Below are positions 54,201 to 63,166 of a DNA stretch of 64,000 bases, in pieces (positions within the stretch are counted from its first letter, which is position 1; every line of letters starts with the position of its first letter). The translations under genes were made by a program, and so were the position numbers. Location: positions 1 to 64,000 of the forward strand of contig JABWBR010000002.1 of NCBI GenBank assembly GCA_013360405.1. Reading direction: 5' to 3'. The notes under the pieces were generated by a model. The model saw nothing but the letters and a program-made list of their open reading frames with translations. It did no database searches and was not told the origin of the DNA. Origin of the DNA: Saprospiraceae bacterium. GTDB lineage: Bacteria > Bacteroidota > Bacteroidia > Chitinophagales > Saprospiraceae.

Positions 54201-54814
54201 TCTGCCTGGTTGTTGAGTTCCTCCGACATTGCCCAGCAGGAAAAGGCATACTGCGTATTTGGGATGATGGCAATGGTCTGGCACCAAACCTCCGTTCCCG
54301 GTGTGCCGATGCCGTTGACGAGCATCATTAGCCCGTTGCTGGTGGTGTGGTCGCCGCAGGTTTCCCAAAATGGGTGACAGGGGTAAGCCTGTGGCAGCAC
54401 TGCGTACATTCCCTCTGGGGTAATGTCGCAGGCAACGTTTGTGTACCCGCTGGTAAAGCCTGTGTTCCCTGCCTCAAAGCCGCCGTTGGCGATGAGATTT
54501 TGCGGGTCGAGCGCAGTGGCTGACAGGGTATAAGTAGTGGTTTGGTTAACTGTCGTCACCGGGGCAAGGGAGTTTTGGTCTGAAAGCCCTGTAGCGGGCG
54601 ACCAAGCGAAGCCGAGGAAGTCGCCAATGATGCTGCCGTTCAACTGTACCTGAGTGCCCGGCGCACAGAAGGTGGTGTCGTTGCCGGTGGAAACAGCGAG
54701 GGGACATTGGGCAGATAGTTTTCTGATAAAAAATACCGCAAAAAGTGCTGCAATAAAATGGAGGTGAACAGGTGAGTGCATGGCCGAGGATTTTTTAGAT
54801 TGAATGGCAGGCAT
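51269..54814 (-). CDS. T9SS type B adhesin-like protein with LamG and cysteine-pair repeats
   Basis: A 1181-residue protein. Signal segment to about 36 (FIAALFAVFFIRKLSAQ); jelly-roll-like domain 105-270 (LIANGGFEAGNTGF); Ig/PKD-like 280-365; a T9SS-associated Ig-like domain 367-428 (YNWYDAPTGGNPLFTGNPFTP); LamG/concanavalin-like domain 435-610 (LDFDGSNDRVNCGD, VLDDIRIWNLARTEAQI). Six tandem repeats of about 40 residues follow (680-935; TCDPxxxGxFTQ...GCDSxV). Another Ig-like unit precedes a type B sorting domain (VPNVFSPNDDGINDKFTVYG ... LLIFDRWGEMVF). Met1 or Met12 could be the start. Probably a surface adhesin. An ECF sigma gene lies 74 bp upstream on the same strand. Confidence 0.88.
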   Translation of the reverse strand: MPAIQSKKSSAMHSPVHLHFIAALFAVFFIRKLSAQCPLAVSTGNDTTFCAPGTQVQLNGSIIGDFLGFAWSPATGLSDQNSLAPVTTVNQTTTYTLSATALDPQNLIANGGFEAGNTGFTSGYTNVACDITPEGMYAVLPQAYPCHPFWETCGDHTTSNGLMMLVNGIGTPGTEVWCQTIAIIPNTQYAFSCWAMSEELNNQAELQFYINGALIGPVFTPIDTCVWQQFYALWDAGNASTAEICIINQNLQPSGNDFALDDLFFGEICTVSDSLTVEVVELVALVEPPETMPCSGSEIVLDAAGSSVGIFVSYQWTTTDGNILSGENTLGSCIINVPGTYTLTVSNLQNGCTASASTMVAVSMDTMTITASGDTICQGEAAILVATGATGNYNWYDAPTGGNPLFTGNPFTPVPPLTTTYWVEAASNTPPPTPLALDFDGSNDRVNCGDPPGNFFDLTGDATLEACVKKTGNLPPLGSATGYAIIGKDVSAGNNFPKWFFALQNGGLAFHINGPGYANGYWAYSGSFAQPADNEWYHVAVVKTGNQYSFYFNGNFVGQDVIPQPVVNVAAPLLLGYAEPCCRHRGVLDDIRIWNLARTEAQIQSTLNQCLNGNEPGLIAWYPLDDPAGSLIASDLSLFDHHGTLTNMDPATDWVGGCPVICDNECPLERVAALVTVFPPDTTFLYSTTCNPASAGVFTQALANEGGCDSLVIETVELLPSYSSTFFETTCDPALAGTSTEVFVAFNGCDSIVSTTLTLVDTDSTFLFFSTCDPSLAGVFTQVLPTTEGCDSVVVQTIALLPSVTSEIFGTTCDPDSVGSTTQVFPAPNGCDSIVITTLTLVEADSTFLFSSTCDPSLAGIFTQTLTNALGCDSLVITTVQWAGSNQTVISLTTCDSTEVGTFTQQLTNQHGCDSIVSTIISFEGFSVSVEITPPCPDEDNGAITVLVQGGSEPYLFSLNNGAFQNTNEFNELPAGIYTITVMDANGCEQSAEAHLNVLPTLLLTVFPGDTTITLGGSILLGMEANFLFDNLLWETTPNSGLSCFICPNPIASPQQTQTYTVTAFSPSGCMAKATMTIIVEQSQDVFVPNVFSPNDDGINDKFTVYGDPKKLLNIKQLLIFDRWGEMVFVGENLPPNDPRFGWDGSFRGKVMNPDVFVWWTEIAFENGTISFLKGGVMLVR
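52012..52777 (-). repeat. Six ~40-residue tandem protein repeats (TCDP...GCDS)
   Basis: Each unit begins with a TTFxxTTCDP-type strand and ends GCDSxVxxTxxLLPS. Alternate units are more alike (two contain STFLFxSTCDPSLAG), as if a two-unit block had duplicated. Two conserved cysteines per unit suggest one disulfide each. Confidence 0.8.
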
Positions 54815-54888
54815 TCTGAAACTGATGGGATAGCTGCCGGAATAGTTGAAGATACAGCCCTTCTGTCAGCGAGGGGCTGCATTTTTTG

Positions 54889-55488
54889 TCAAACTGCCAT
54901 TTTCCGCATCACCTCCCGCTTGAGGGTACCACGGACAATATAGCTGCGCTGTTTTGCCACATTGGGGTTCTTGCTATTGTAAAGGGCATCGGCAAGCTCT
55001 TGATAGGTTTTATTTTGAAGATAAAAACCTTCGATGAGCATCCGGTTGGTAGTGCTCAGGTTTTGCAAACAAGTCATGGTCGCCACCTCCAATTCATTTG
55101 TTTGTTGCGTTTCGAAATGGGACAAATCTGGTGTGTCGCAACAGGCATTGCCATCCTTTTCGATCTGTTCGATGCGGTTCGTCAAGCGTTTGCGCATCCT
55201 GATTTCCTTTCGCCAGAGGTTTGCCGCAATGGCAAGCAGGTTGTTTATTAGACAACCCTCGAAGAGGACTGTGAATTTGCCGCTGCGCAGGTGTAGATAA
55301 AAGTGCATCAAGGCTTCCTGGCAGAAGTCTTCTGCATCCGTCGAGCTCGCTCCCAGGAAGCGGAGCGAGGTATGAGTCCGCTTTTCAGCCTCGTATTTTT
55401 TCAGGCAAAGCCTGAACGCAGGTTCTGGCGTAGCTGAACGGATAAGCTCAAGTAGCGTAACATCACAGGGGAATTGTTCCTTTTTCAT
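54889..55488 (-). CDS. ECF-type RNA polymerase sigma factor
   Basis: A 199-residue protein. Region 2 is seen in ASSTDAEDFCQEALMHFYLHL and NNLLAIAANLWRKEIRMRKR; region 4 in LSTTNRMLIEGFYLQNKTYQELADAL and a C-terminal basic helix (RGTLKREVMRKM). It fits extracytoplasmic-function sigma factors, a little divergent in the region 4 HTH. No anti-sigma gene is adjacent. The T9SS-B adhesin-like gene follows 74 bp downstream on the same strand, a likely target or operon partner. Two ATTCGAAT palindromes sit just upstream of its start. Confidence 0.8.
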   Translation of the reverse strand: MKKEQFPCDVTLLELIRSATPEPAFRLCLKKYEAEKRTHTSLRFLGASSTDAEDFCQEALMHFYLHLRSGKFTVLFEGCLINNLLAIAANLWRKEIRMRKRLTNRIEQIEKDGNACCDTPDLSHFETQQTNELEVATMTCLQNLSTTNRMLIEGFYLQNKTYQELADALYNSKNPNVAKQRSYIVRGTLKREVMRKMAV

Positions 55489-55489
55489 A

Positions 55490-55523
55490 ATTCGAATAGT
55501 TTAAGTTAAAAACTGATTCGAAT
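55490..55523 (-). promoter_or_regulatory. Paired ATTCGAAT palindromes before the sigma gene
   Basis: Two identical 8-bp palindromes at 55490-55497 and 55516-55523, 26 bp between centres; the first begins 2 bp upstream of the ATG, where a ribosome-binding site would lie. Candidate operator or control site. Confidence 0.4.
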
Positions 55524-55624
55524 TTCGGAAAGTCCCTTTTGATAGTACCAGGTTAAGCAGTAAGCGGTCAGGTTGAGATAGAATTCGTAAAAAAACTACA
55601 TCAACCAGACCGCCTTTGTTCATG

Positions 55625-58144
55625 CTACTGGAACACGATTCGCCCCGCAAATAGTGGCGCACCTTTCCTGCTGATTCTATAAAAATACATCCCTGCCGCT
55701 CCAGCCTCCTGCTTAGATATGGCAAAAGGCGTCCGGTCTATCGATTTGGAAAGGACCCTGTTTTGCAGCGGGTCGAAAAGGGAAATTTCCAAATCACTTG
55801 TATTCAAAACTTCAACCGGTATTTCTAAATAGGTCATGTTAGAGGAGGGATTGGGCATTGCGGGAAGGGCAGTCACAGTAAACTTGGGCGAATCGGGTAG
55901 CGCACTAGTTACCTCATAGCCCTTGCGAACGCCGTTCCCGAAGTTGGTTATCCAAATAGCGCCTTCTTCATGAGGGTCAAAAAACACCCGCATAGGATGA
56001 TGAAAGGGGTATTCCACCAATTGTGTGAAGATGGGTTCGGCGTCGTTCAGATTTTCCGTCAGCCAAAGCCCGTGCTGCTCGCAGGTGACATACATGACAT
56101 TGGGCTTGGCAGGGTGGATGGTGGCGCTTTCCACCCTGAACAAATCCGATACCCGATTCCAAGTGAGACCCCTGTCAGTGCTTTTATAAAGCCCGCTCAA
56201 ACCCTCTGTTTGAATATTCCCCCAACCATCCCAGACACAAGCATACCATGTGTTTTGTGAGGGGTCGTGCGGGTCAACGATGATGTCTTTGGAATAATAA
56301 ATCATTTCTGGAGCGGAGCGGTCCTGCCAGCTCTGTCCACCGTCGTTGCTGAAATACACGCCAGAACCGGCGGTGAACATTCCGTCGTTGGTGCGCCTCG
56401 CAGAAAAGGTGCAGACGATGGAGCCATCGTCCAAAACGATAACATTGTAAGGATGCCCCTCCATACGTGGGTGGTCGGGCAGTTTTTCCCAAGTGGAGTT
56501 CTCGGCGAGCGACAGGTTTTCCGTCTTGAAAATCCCACCATCCACGCTATTGATGACGCTGGCGTAGAGGTTTTCGGGGTTGGTCGGGTCTGCGGCGAGC
56601 CAGATGACTGGCATCCCGAAGTCGTGCAATAGCTGCCAAGAGAGGCCTTCGTCATTGGACATCCAGATGGCTCCTGAACCTTCATCAAGGACTTCGTCTT
56701 TTAGCGTGGTGCTTTGGTACATATCATGCACGGAGGATACCGCTGCATATAGAATTCCAGTAACGGGGTGCTTCACGAAACGGTAGGTGGTATTGGTGCC
56801 GAAAAGCCTTTGCATTGTCCATTTCTCACCACCATCCGTGCTGCTTGCCGAAATCAGGTCGGTCATTGCCAGCCAGTGCTTTTCTGGGGTCAGGAAAAAA
56901 ATTTGCCAAATGGAGGTAATCTCCAGGCCGTTGGAACTATAAGCTTTGTAAGGCGGGGTAGGCTCGCCCGCAGGGTTCAGTTCTTCCGACTTGGCGTAGA
57001 TGGCATGCCAGTTAGCACCCCCGTCCGTGGTCAGGTGCAGGAAGCCATTGTCGCTGATGATTGCCACGTCTGAATCGAAGGGATTAACGGTGAAGCCTAA
57101 AGCCGTTCCAGCCCATCCCCAATTGAACTGTCCGCCGTCGCCCATATAGCCCGTCATGATGTTGCCGTTGTCCTCCGTTTTGAAGGTATTGTCCTCGTCC
57201 CAGCTTACTCCGCCGTCCGTAGATTTATAGATGACGGGGTGCGGAATGGCATCGGCTCCAGCCAGGTAAACCGTGTTGGCATCATTGACTGCTGCGGCAA
57301 CAAAGAAAGGATAACCGTTGAAGACAATGCCGCCCGGTGACTGGAACTGCCCCCCTTGGCTCTTTTCAATGCAAAAGAACTCGCTTGCAGGGCCATAACT
57401 ACCACCGCCTATGCCTGCCCAGATTTGGGAGGTTTCCCTTGCAGTGATAAACAAGCGCATCGTGTCCCCGGTGCGTGCACCTGCAAAGGACAAAATGCCA
57501 TACCCTGATGGCAAGCCCTGCACTGGGACTTGCTCAAAGCAGTTACTGCCGTTGCAGGAAACGAGCAGCCCATAGCGAGAGCCAACATAGATAGAATTGC
57601 CGTCCCAGAAAGCCCCACCGAGGTGAAGGCTGCCCAAAGGGTCGTTGAAGACCTCAGTAAAACTTTCACCGCCATCCTCCGTGAGAAAAAGCGAATGACT
57701 ATTTCCAACGAGCAGCCGTTGAGTACTGTTTGGGTCTGCCCTGAGAAACAATGTACTGCCGTTGGCAGGGTCACCGTTCGGAAGGGTGCCCCATGTGCTG
57801 CCTCCGTCCATGCTCATGACAGGGGTAAAGCTGTCTTCTGCATTTTTGATGGCGTACAGAATGTTCGGGTCAGCGGTGAAGGCGATGCTGGAGTTAGTGA
57901 AGCTGGTTAGTTGCTGAAAAGGAATCAATTCCCAAGAGGCGCCGCCATCAATGCTGCGATAGACACCGCCCATGTCGGAGCAGACAAAAATGACGTTTGG
58001 GTCGTGCGGGCTGATGGCCACCTTTGTGCCACTTCCGCCGCCGGGCCCCTTTGCAATCCAAGTGGTAGGCGCCTGTGCGACAAGCGATTGAATCAGTATG
58101 CAGCACAAGGCTACAGTGAGTCGTAGGGAAAGTTTAATTTTCAT
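55625..58144 (-). CDS. T9SS-secreted BNR/sortilin-like propeller protein
   Basis: An 839-residue protein with signal peptide (LRLTVALCCILIQSLVAQ). Asp-box repeats are spread over residues about 35-740: GGVYRSIDGGASWELI, VMSMDGGSTWGTLPN, YKSTDGGVSWDEDN, HLTTDGGANWHAI, YFSNDGGQSWQDRS, YKSTDRGLTWNRVS. This is the VPS10/xyloglucanase-like beta-propeller architecture. The last 80 residues are a type A T9SS sorting domain (LPAMPNPSSNMTYLEIPV ... GMYFYRISRKGAPLFAGRIVFQ). Possible extracellular glycan-active or binding role; the catalytic residues of GH74 were not identified. It sits between the sigma factor gene and the LytTR regulator, all leftward. Confidence 0.87.
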   Translation of the reverse strand: MKIKLSLRLTVALCCILIQSLVAQAPTTWIAKGPGGGSGTKVAISPHDPNVIFVCSDMGGVYRSIDGGASWELIPFQQLTSFTNSSIAFTADPNILYAIKNAEDSFTPVMSMDGGSTWGTLPNGDPANGSTLFLRADPNSTQRLLVGNSHSLFLTEDGGESFTEVFNDPLGSLHLGGAFWDGNSIYVGSRYGLLVSCNGSNCFEQVPVQGLPSGYGILSFAGARTGDTMRLFITARETSQIWAGIGGGSYGPASEFFCIEKSQGGQFQSPGGIVFNGYPFFVAAAVNDANTVYLAGADAIPHPVIYKSTDGGVSWDEDNTFKTEDNGNIMTGYMGDGGQFNWGWAGTALGFTVNPFDSDVAIISDNGFLHLTTDGGANWHAIYAKSEELNPAGEPTPPYKAYSSNGLEITSIWQIFFLTPEKHWLAMTDLISASSTDGGEKWTMQRLFGTNTTYRFVKHPVTGILYAAVSSVHDMYQSTTLKDEVLDEGSGAIWMSNDEGLSWQLLHDFGMPVIWLAADPTNPENLYASVINSVDGGIFKTENLSLAENSTWEKLPDHPRMEGHPYNVIVLDDGSIVCTFSARRTNDGMFTAGSGVYFSNDGGQSWQDRSAPEMIYYSKDIIVDPHDPSQNTWYACVWDGWGNIQTEGLSGLYKSTDRGLTWNRVSDLFRVESATIHPAKPNVMYVTCEQHGLWLTENLNDAEPIFTQLVEYPFHHPMRVFFDPHEEGAIWITNFGNGVRKGYEVTSALPDSPKFTVTALPAMPNPSSNMTYLEIPVEVLNTSDLEISLFDPLQNRVLSKSIDRTPFAISKQEAGAAGMYFYRISRKGAPLFAGRIVFQ

Positions 58145-58209
58145 TGGATAAAAAATTTATGGTGACGATTATGATGTACGCAACAAAGTAAAACTCAAAC
58201 TGGAAGCCG

Positions 58210-58995
58210 TTACAGCTTGCCCAGAAACTCGTCCAAACCACCTTTTTTTCTTTTAGAAACAGGAATCTTGTCCGTCCATATTCCACAGGTGAAAATCTCT
58301 CTGCTATTTTTCAGGTACAGGTAATTACCATCAAATCTTTCAATGAAATTCCAGTTTACAAGAAAGGATTGATGCACTCTCGAAAAACCATGTTCCACGA
58401 GCAGTTCCTCATAAGTTTTCAAGATTTTGCTTGCTGTGTGAACGTCGCCATTTTCCATGTGAAAATGAGTTTTTGTGTTTTCAGCCTCACAGCATACGAT
58501 TTCATGGATATGCAGCACCACTGCGCCATCCCTGGTGTGGAATGAGACTTTCGGAATCTTGTTCTGTAAGTTTTCCAGCAACGTCTTTATCAGTTTTTCC
58601 CGCTCCTGGCGTTTTTCGAGGAATCTTTCAAGCGCCCCTTCTAATTCTTCCATGTTCACTGGCTTGCTCAGAAAATCAAGCCCTGAAAACTTGATGGCTC
58701 TTTTGGCGTACTTGTCATGCCCGGTGACGAAGATGGTCTCAAACTCCGCTTTGGGGAACATTTCAAGCAGGCGGAACCCGTCGCCTTTTCTTTCTAAATT
58801 TATGTCGAGGAAGACAAGGTTGGGCGTCGTATATTTATTTTTTATGAGCTCAACAGCCCTGGACAGGTTTTCCGCCTCTGAGAAAGTCCAATGCAAAGCG
58901 GCGAGTGCAGCGTTTTTTTGCAACAAGGTGCTGATGTCTCTTTTCAGGGAGCTGATTTGATGGGGCTCATCTTCTACAATGAGTATTTTAATCAT
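58210..58995 (-). CDS. LytTR family response regulator
   Basis: A 261-residue protein: receiver domain with acidic residues in ILIVEDEPHQ and phospho-acceptor Asp64 in LVFLDINLERKG, and a LytTR DNA-binding domain from about 150 (VVLHIHEIVCCEAENTKTHFHMENG ... FSRVHQSFLVNWNFIERFDGNYLYLKN). It begins 18 bp after the stop of the propeller kinase gene and is surely cotranscribed. LytTR regulators often control surface and exported proteins; the neighbouring T9SS genes are plausible targets. Confidence 0.92.
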   Translation of the reverse strand: MIKILIVEDEPHQISSLKRDISTLLQKNAALAALHWTFSEAENLSRAVELIKNKYTTPNLVFLDINLERKGDGFRLLEMFPKAEFETIFVTGHDKYAKRAIKFSGLDFLSKPVNMEELEGALERFLEKRQEREKLIKTLLENLQNKIPKVSFHTRDGAVVLHIHEIVCCEAENTKTHFHMENGDVHTASKILKTYEELLVEHGFSRVHQSFLVNWNFIERFDGNYLYLKNSREIFTCGIWTDKIPVSKRKKGGLDEFLGKL

Positions 58996-59013
58996 GGCGT
59001 AAGTGTTTGTGAT

Positions 59014-62000
59014 TTATGCAAAATGTTTTTCTTCAAGATTGTAAGGAATGGTAATTACGACCCCCGTACCGATGGCATTTTGGTTTTTATCCTCGAGGTC
59101 GAAGAACTCAAACCCCGCCTTTTTGCCAGTCCTTGCCTGAATCCCCGCCAAACGCTCCTGAATGGTGGGCAGGGCAAGGGAAAGGTGTTCCTCAGGGCGT
59201 TGCTGTTTGTTTTTCAGCGCCGCCTTTCTGCCTATGCCATTGTCCTCGATGATTATGAAGAGGTACTCGTGCTCCTCATCCTCGTCGAAGCTAACGGTCA
59301 GGCACTTTTCGCCTTCCTCCTTCGGTTTGGGCTTTAGCCCGTGCATGATGGCGTTCTCGACGAAGGGCTGTACCATGTTGTTCAGCACGAGCGTCCCCAA
59401 AACCTCCTCATCGTCGGGCAATTGCATCTCGAAGCGGATGATGTTGTTTCGATAGTTTTCAAACTCCACGTATGCTTTGACGAACCTTAACTCCTCATCC
59501 AACCTAATGAGCGTTTTGTGTGAATTGTCAATCACGTCCCGCATCAAGTCGGAAAATTTTTTCAGGTAACTGGCAGCAATGGTGTTTTCTCCCAATTCGA
59601 CGCTGTTTTTGATGGCATTGAGGGAATTAAAAGCAAAGTGGGGGTTCAGCTTCAGGCGGAGTGCCTGGTCCTTGTACTCGATGCTTTGCTTTTCGAAGAT
59701 GGCTTTAGCTTCCCGGTTCTTGGCAGCATCTTTTTCGGCGATTGCCAAACGGGTCTGTTGTTCCGCCTGTTCTTTTTCCAACAGGGCATTTTTTGCTTTT
59801 TCCTGTTGAATCTCCTTTTCCTGCCGTTCTTTGGACAGTTTGTAGTGGTAGATTAAATACATCACTGCAATTGATAAGACGGCAACAAGTGCTTGGAACC
59901 ATCTCTCTCTATAGAAGGGGGGATTGACGACAAAGTCAAAAACGGCGGGTCTTTCACTCCAAACTCCGTCTTTATTACAGTTCTCGACCTCGAAGCGGTA
60001 CGTCCCTGGCGATAGGCTGTGAAACCTGGCAGACTTGTCGGTCGTAAAGGTCTCGCCATCCATGTTTCCGCCGACCAACCTGTATCGGTATCGGATTTTG
60101 GACTGGTCTACCAGTGTGCGAGCACTGTAATGAATGGTCATAGAGTTCTTATGCCAAGGCAACCCCAACGGTTTTACTGTGGAAAAATCAGCCGGGTACA
60201 AAATTGTGTCTTCCAGTTCCAATTCCCGTATATCCACCACCGGCACTTCTTCCGAGATGCTCACTTCCTTTGGCTGAAAGTAAAAAAGCCCCCTTGATGT
60301 TGCCCCCCACATCCAGCCCTTATCGTCGTAATGAAGCGTAACCTTGCTGTAAGTCTTGTCCATCAACCCATCTGATGCATCGTAATTGGAAATGGCGTGC
60401 CCACCGCCTCTTTTTCTTATAGCGCTCAATCCGGTGTAAGCGGCTGCCCAAAGGTTGCCCTCATTGTCGGGTTCGAGGCTAGCAATCACGTCGTCAACCA
60501 GACCGTTTCTTTTTTCGTAGTGATAAATCGGGTCGGTTTGCAGGCGGTTTAGCCCCGTGATTTTGAAACAAAACACGCCTTGCCCCGAAGTGGCGACCCA
60601 TAGTTCGTCCCTGTTTTGCAATTGAAGGTCGAGGATTTCCATGTGTTTTATTAAGGTTACAATACTGTCTGGCAGTACATATCCCAGCCCGCCGTTCATG
60701 CCCAACCAGATGGAGCCAAAGCGGTCTTCTACGATGCTTCGAACGGTATGCCCATCCCGGTTGTCCCTCCATTCTTTGAAAACCGGTTTAAGTGAAGTTG
60801 TAGCGCTGCTGACCTTGTCGTTGTCAAAATAGCCAGCGCCCTCGCGCAAGCCTATCCAAAAACGGTGCTTGCTGTCTTCCAACATGCACCAAACTTCCGA
60901 CCCCTCGGGGATGCCGTTTTGATACCAAAAACGCTGAACCGCTTTGCCTTCCATGCGCCAAAGCCCCGACCAAAATGACAAGAACCATGTAGCCCCCTTG
61001 CGGTCCGTCATCATTCCTGATACCTCGCCGACACGTTCTTCGCCCTGCTTGGGCAGCTCAAAAATCTTTTCAAAAGCCTTTGCTCCCGTTTGCCTGAAAA
61101 TGGTGCCGTTGGATGTACCGGTCAGCAATTGCCCATCAGGATGGCGAAAGACGGAATAAAGCCCATCCTTCCAGATGTACTGGTCGTCCGACAGGGTCGT
61201 GAAGTGGATTTTTTTCTTGGGAGACAAGCGAATCAGCCCTTCGGAACTGCCAACCCAGACGTTGCCATGTTGGTCAATCGTCATAGTTTGGCAAACTTTG
61301 ACGCCCAAAGTTTTGAAAAGATTGTGGTAGGACTGCGGCTTCAAAGAAGGAGAAAACCTTCGTACCCCGTTTTGTGTCAGCAGCAAGATTTCACCGGAAT
61401 GGGGGTGTTTCAAAACCACTTCAGCGGAAAGCCCATCCTCTTTCCCTGCCTGAAAAATGCGTTGGACATATCCGCTTTTTGAGGCTTTGTACAACCCTCC
61501 ACCATGACCATGTTTAGTGGCTCCTACGCACACCAACAGCGTATCGGAGTCAAGTGGAAGAATACTACGAATGTATGCGCTGGATATATCGCTTTCAAAT
61601 TCAGCAATCGGTGTCAGTGCCACGTTTTTGAAAACGAATAATTTGTTTCGGACATTAAAAATCATTTCGCCAGCCTCGCCCTCAATGGCGTGCAGCGCTC
61701 TGAGTAAGAAGGATGAGGTATCCTTTTTATCGAACCGTGTTATCTCACCACTTGATTTCGCCTTTTGCCAAGATGCTAAACTCAATTGAAAAATGCCATC
61801 GGTCATGATGCCCCGGAAGGTTCCGTTGGCATCGAAGGAGAAGGTTTGAAAGTAATCCCGTTCAAAAGCGCCGGGCGTGGATGCCCCTTTAATCAGTCCT
61901 GGAGCGAAGGTGATGTGCCGGATTTTTTTTCCGTCGTAGAGAAAAAGACCTGCACTATTATGGATCAACACCTGTCCGTCCGGGTCTTCCACTATTTTGA

Positions 62001-62235
62001 GTGGGTCGGTGATGGGCATTCTATTGGGCTGTGAAAATTTTTGAAACCTGCTCCCGTCGAAGCGGTAAAGAGCTTCCCTAGCACCTACCCAAAGGAATCC
62101 ATGTCTGTCTTCCATCAGCTTCCTTACGGATGGAGTGTGCAAGCCGTGTCGGATGTCGAATATTTGGACATCATAGTCTTGGGCAGACAAATGGGAGGAA
62201 AGGCAGAACAGGAAAAAGTAAAAGAAGAACTTCAT
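59014..62235 (-). CDS. Propeller-type LytS-like sensor histidine kinase
   Basis: A 1073-residue hybrid-length sensor. Signal peptide (FFYFFLFCLSSHLSAQ), then an extracytoplasmic two-component-regulator propeller with repeated DRHGFLWVGAREALYRFDG, DQHGNVWVGSSEGLIRLSP and NLWAAAYTGLSAI units to about 660. A Y_Y_Y beta domain follows (IRYRYRLVGGNMDGETF ... GTYRFEVENCNKDGVWSE). Next come a transmembrane helix (about 780-798), a coiled coil, and the LytS-type kinase core with phospho-acceptor His866 in LKLNPHFAFNSLNAIKN and the ATP-binding N box QPFVENAIMHGLKPK and EDNGIGRK. Such sensors read extracellular, often carbohydrate, ligands. Paired with the LytTR regulator downstream. Confidence 0.92.
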   Translation of the reverse strand: MKFFFYFFLFCLSSHLSAQDYDVQIFDIRHGLHTPSVRKLMEDRHGFLWVGAREALYRFDGSRFQKFSQPNRMPITDPLKIVEDPDGQVLIHNSAGLFLYDGKKIRHITFAPGLIKGASTPGAFERDYFQTFSFDANGTFRGIMTDGIFQLSLASWQKAKSSGEITRFDKKDTSSFLLRALHAIEGEAGEMIFNVRNKLFVFKNVALTPIAEFESDISSAYIRSILPLDSDTLLVCVGATKHGHGGGLYKASKSGYVQRIFQAGKEDGLSAEVVLKHPHSGEILLLTQNGVRRFSPSLKPQSYHNLFKTLGVKVCQTMTIDQHGNVWVGSSEGLIRLSPKKKIHFTTLSDDQYIWKDGLYSVFRHPDGQLLTGTSNGTIFRQTGAKAFEKIFELPKQGEERVGEVSGMMTDRKGATWFLSFWSGLWRMEGKAVQRFWYQNGIPEGSEVWCMLEDSKHRFWIGLREGAGYFDNDKVSSATTSLKPVFKEWRDNRDGHTVRSIVEDRFGSIWLGMNGGLGYVLPDSIVTLIKHMEILDLQLQNRDELWVATSGQGVFCFKITGLNRLQTDPIYHYEKRNGLVDDVIASLEPDNEGNLWAAAYTGLSAIRKRGGGHAISNYDASDGLMDKTYSKVTLHYDDKGWMWGATSRGLFYFQPKEVSISEEVPVVDIRELELEDTILYPADFSTVKPLGLPWHKNSMTIHYSARTLVDQSKIRYRYRLVGGNMDGETFTTDKSARFHSLSPGTYRFEVENCNKDGVWSERPAVFDFVVNPPFYRERWFQALVAVLSIAVMYLIYHYKLSKERQEKEIQQEKAKNALLEKEQAEQQTRLAIAEKDAAKNREAKAIFEKQSIEYKDQALRLKLNPHFAFNSLNAIKNSVELGENTIAASYLKKFSDLMRDVIDNSHKTLIRLDEELRFVKAYVEFENYRNNIIRFEMQLPDDEEVLGTLVLNNMVQPFVENAIMHGLKPKPKEEGEKCLTVSFDEDEEHEYLFIIIEDNGIGRKAALKNKQQRPEEHLSLALPTIQERLAGIQARTGKKAGFEFFDLEDKNQNAIGTGVVITIPYNLEEKHFA

Positions 62236-62277
62236 GTGAGTAAAGGTTGCAGGTTAAAAATGCATGAAATCAACTGG

Positions 62278-62985
62278 TCATTGTGGTATCTTGAAGTTGA
62301 CGGGAGAAAGCCTTTGTTCTCCTATCTCGATAAGCACTTGGATTTCAGAGATATATGGAGGAACCAATAAATGCCACTTGTCTTGGCTTGTATTGTGAAT
62401 CTGAGGGAGTTCGGTCAACTCAACCGACCCCCTACCGAATACACGGATGCCGGGGAGCCTTTGTTCCTTGTACCCGTATAGTGAAACTTCAATGCTTGCG
62501 CCTGGGTGCATCTGTGCAGGGATATACCCCTTGTCTTCCCAGGGCGGCAAAACATACAGTTCCTGCTTTATGATGCCGTTTTCCATCTTTCTTTGGACGA
62601 CGATGTTTGAGACTTGGGAAGGAAGCCCATTTAGCAATTCCGGGTGGATAAAATAAGAACTTCCAGGGCGCAATTTTTTTATGGACAGTTCAAGTTCCCT
62701 TTCTAATTTCACGTAAATGCTATTAGGCATGAGCTTGACTTCCTGCTGCTTTTTCAAGGCTTCAAGAGATGTTTTGTCCAATTTGCCAGAAGCTGCCAAG
62801 CTGTTGTCTTTACGAAATTTGTTCAACGCTTCTTGGGTTCTTTTGCCCCAAGTCCCGTCCGCTAGGCCTGGCTCATAGCCCAAAGATGCCAATATTTCCT
62901 GTGCCTGCTTAATCTCGGCTTTAGTTTGTGCAAAAACTCCTGATGTCAGTATGAGCAAGGAGAAAAGCAAAAATGCCTTTTTCAT
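62278..62985 (-). CDS. Secreted protein with peptidoglycan-binding-like domain
   Basis: A 235-residue protein from ATG 62985, with signal peptide (KKAFLLFSLLILTSGVFAQ). Residues about 22-80 are a PG_binding_1-type three-helix domain (IKQAQEILASLGYEPGLADGTWGKRTQEALNKFRKDN). The C-terminal 140 residues are beta-rich and not recognised. It is upstream of the propeller kinase gene on the same strand with a 42-bp gap and may belong to the same operon. A longer start at 63051 is possible but less likely. Confidence 0.78.
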   Translation of the reverse strand: MKKAFLLFSLLILTSGVFAQTKAEIKQAQEILASLGYEPGLADGTWGKRTQEALNKFRKDNSLAASGKLDKTSLEALKKQQEVKLMPNSIYVKLERELELSIKKLRPGSSYFIHPELLNGLPSQVSNIVVQRKMENGIIKQELYVLPPWEDKGYIPAQMHPGASIEVSLYGYKEQRLPGIRVFGRGSVELTELPQIHNTSQDKWHLLVPPYISEIQVLIEIGEQRLSPVNFKIPQ

Positions 62986-63166
62986 GGTCGAAATGTTAGT
63001 AGTGAAAAATAAACCCTGTTTCATAGATGTTTTCCAAATTGTCACCAACACCGGAATGCGGTGATAGGAAAAACACTTTGAAACAAGGAAGCTTTATTTA
63101 TCATACCATACTTTGTGCTTTGGTCAACATCAGGCATCATTAATTTTCATCTGGTTGTCTCAAAAC

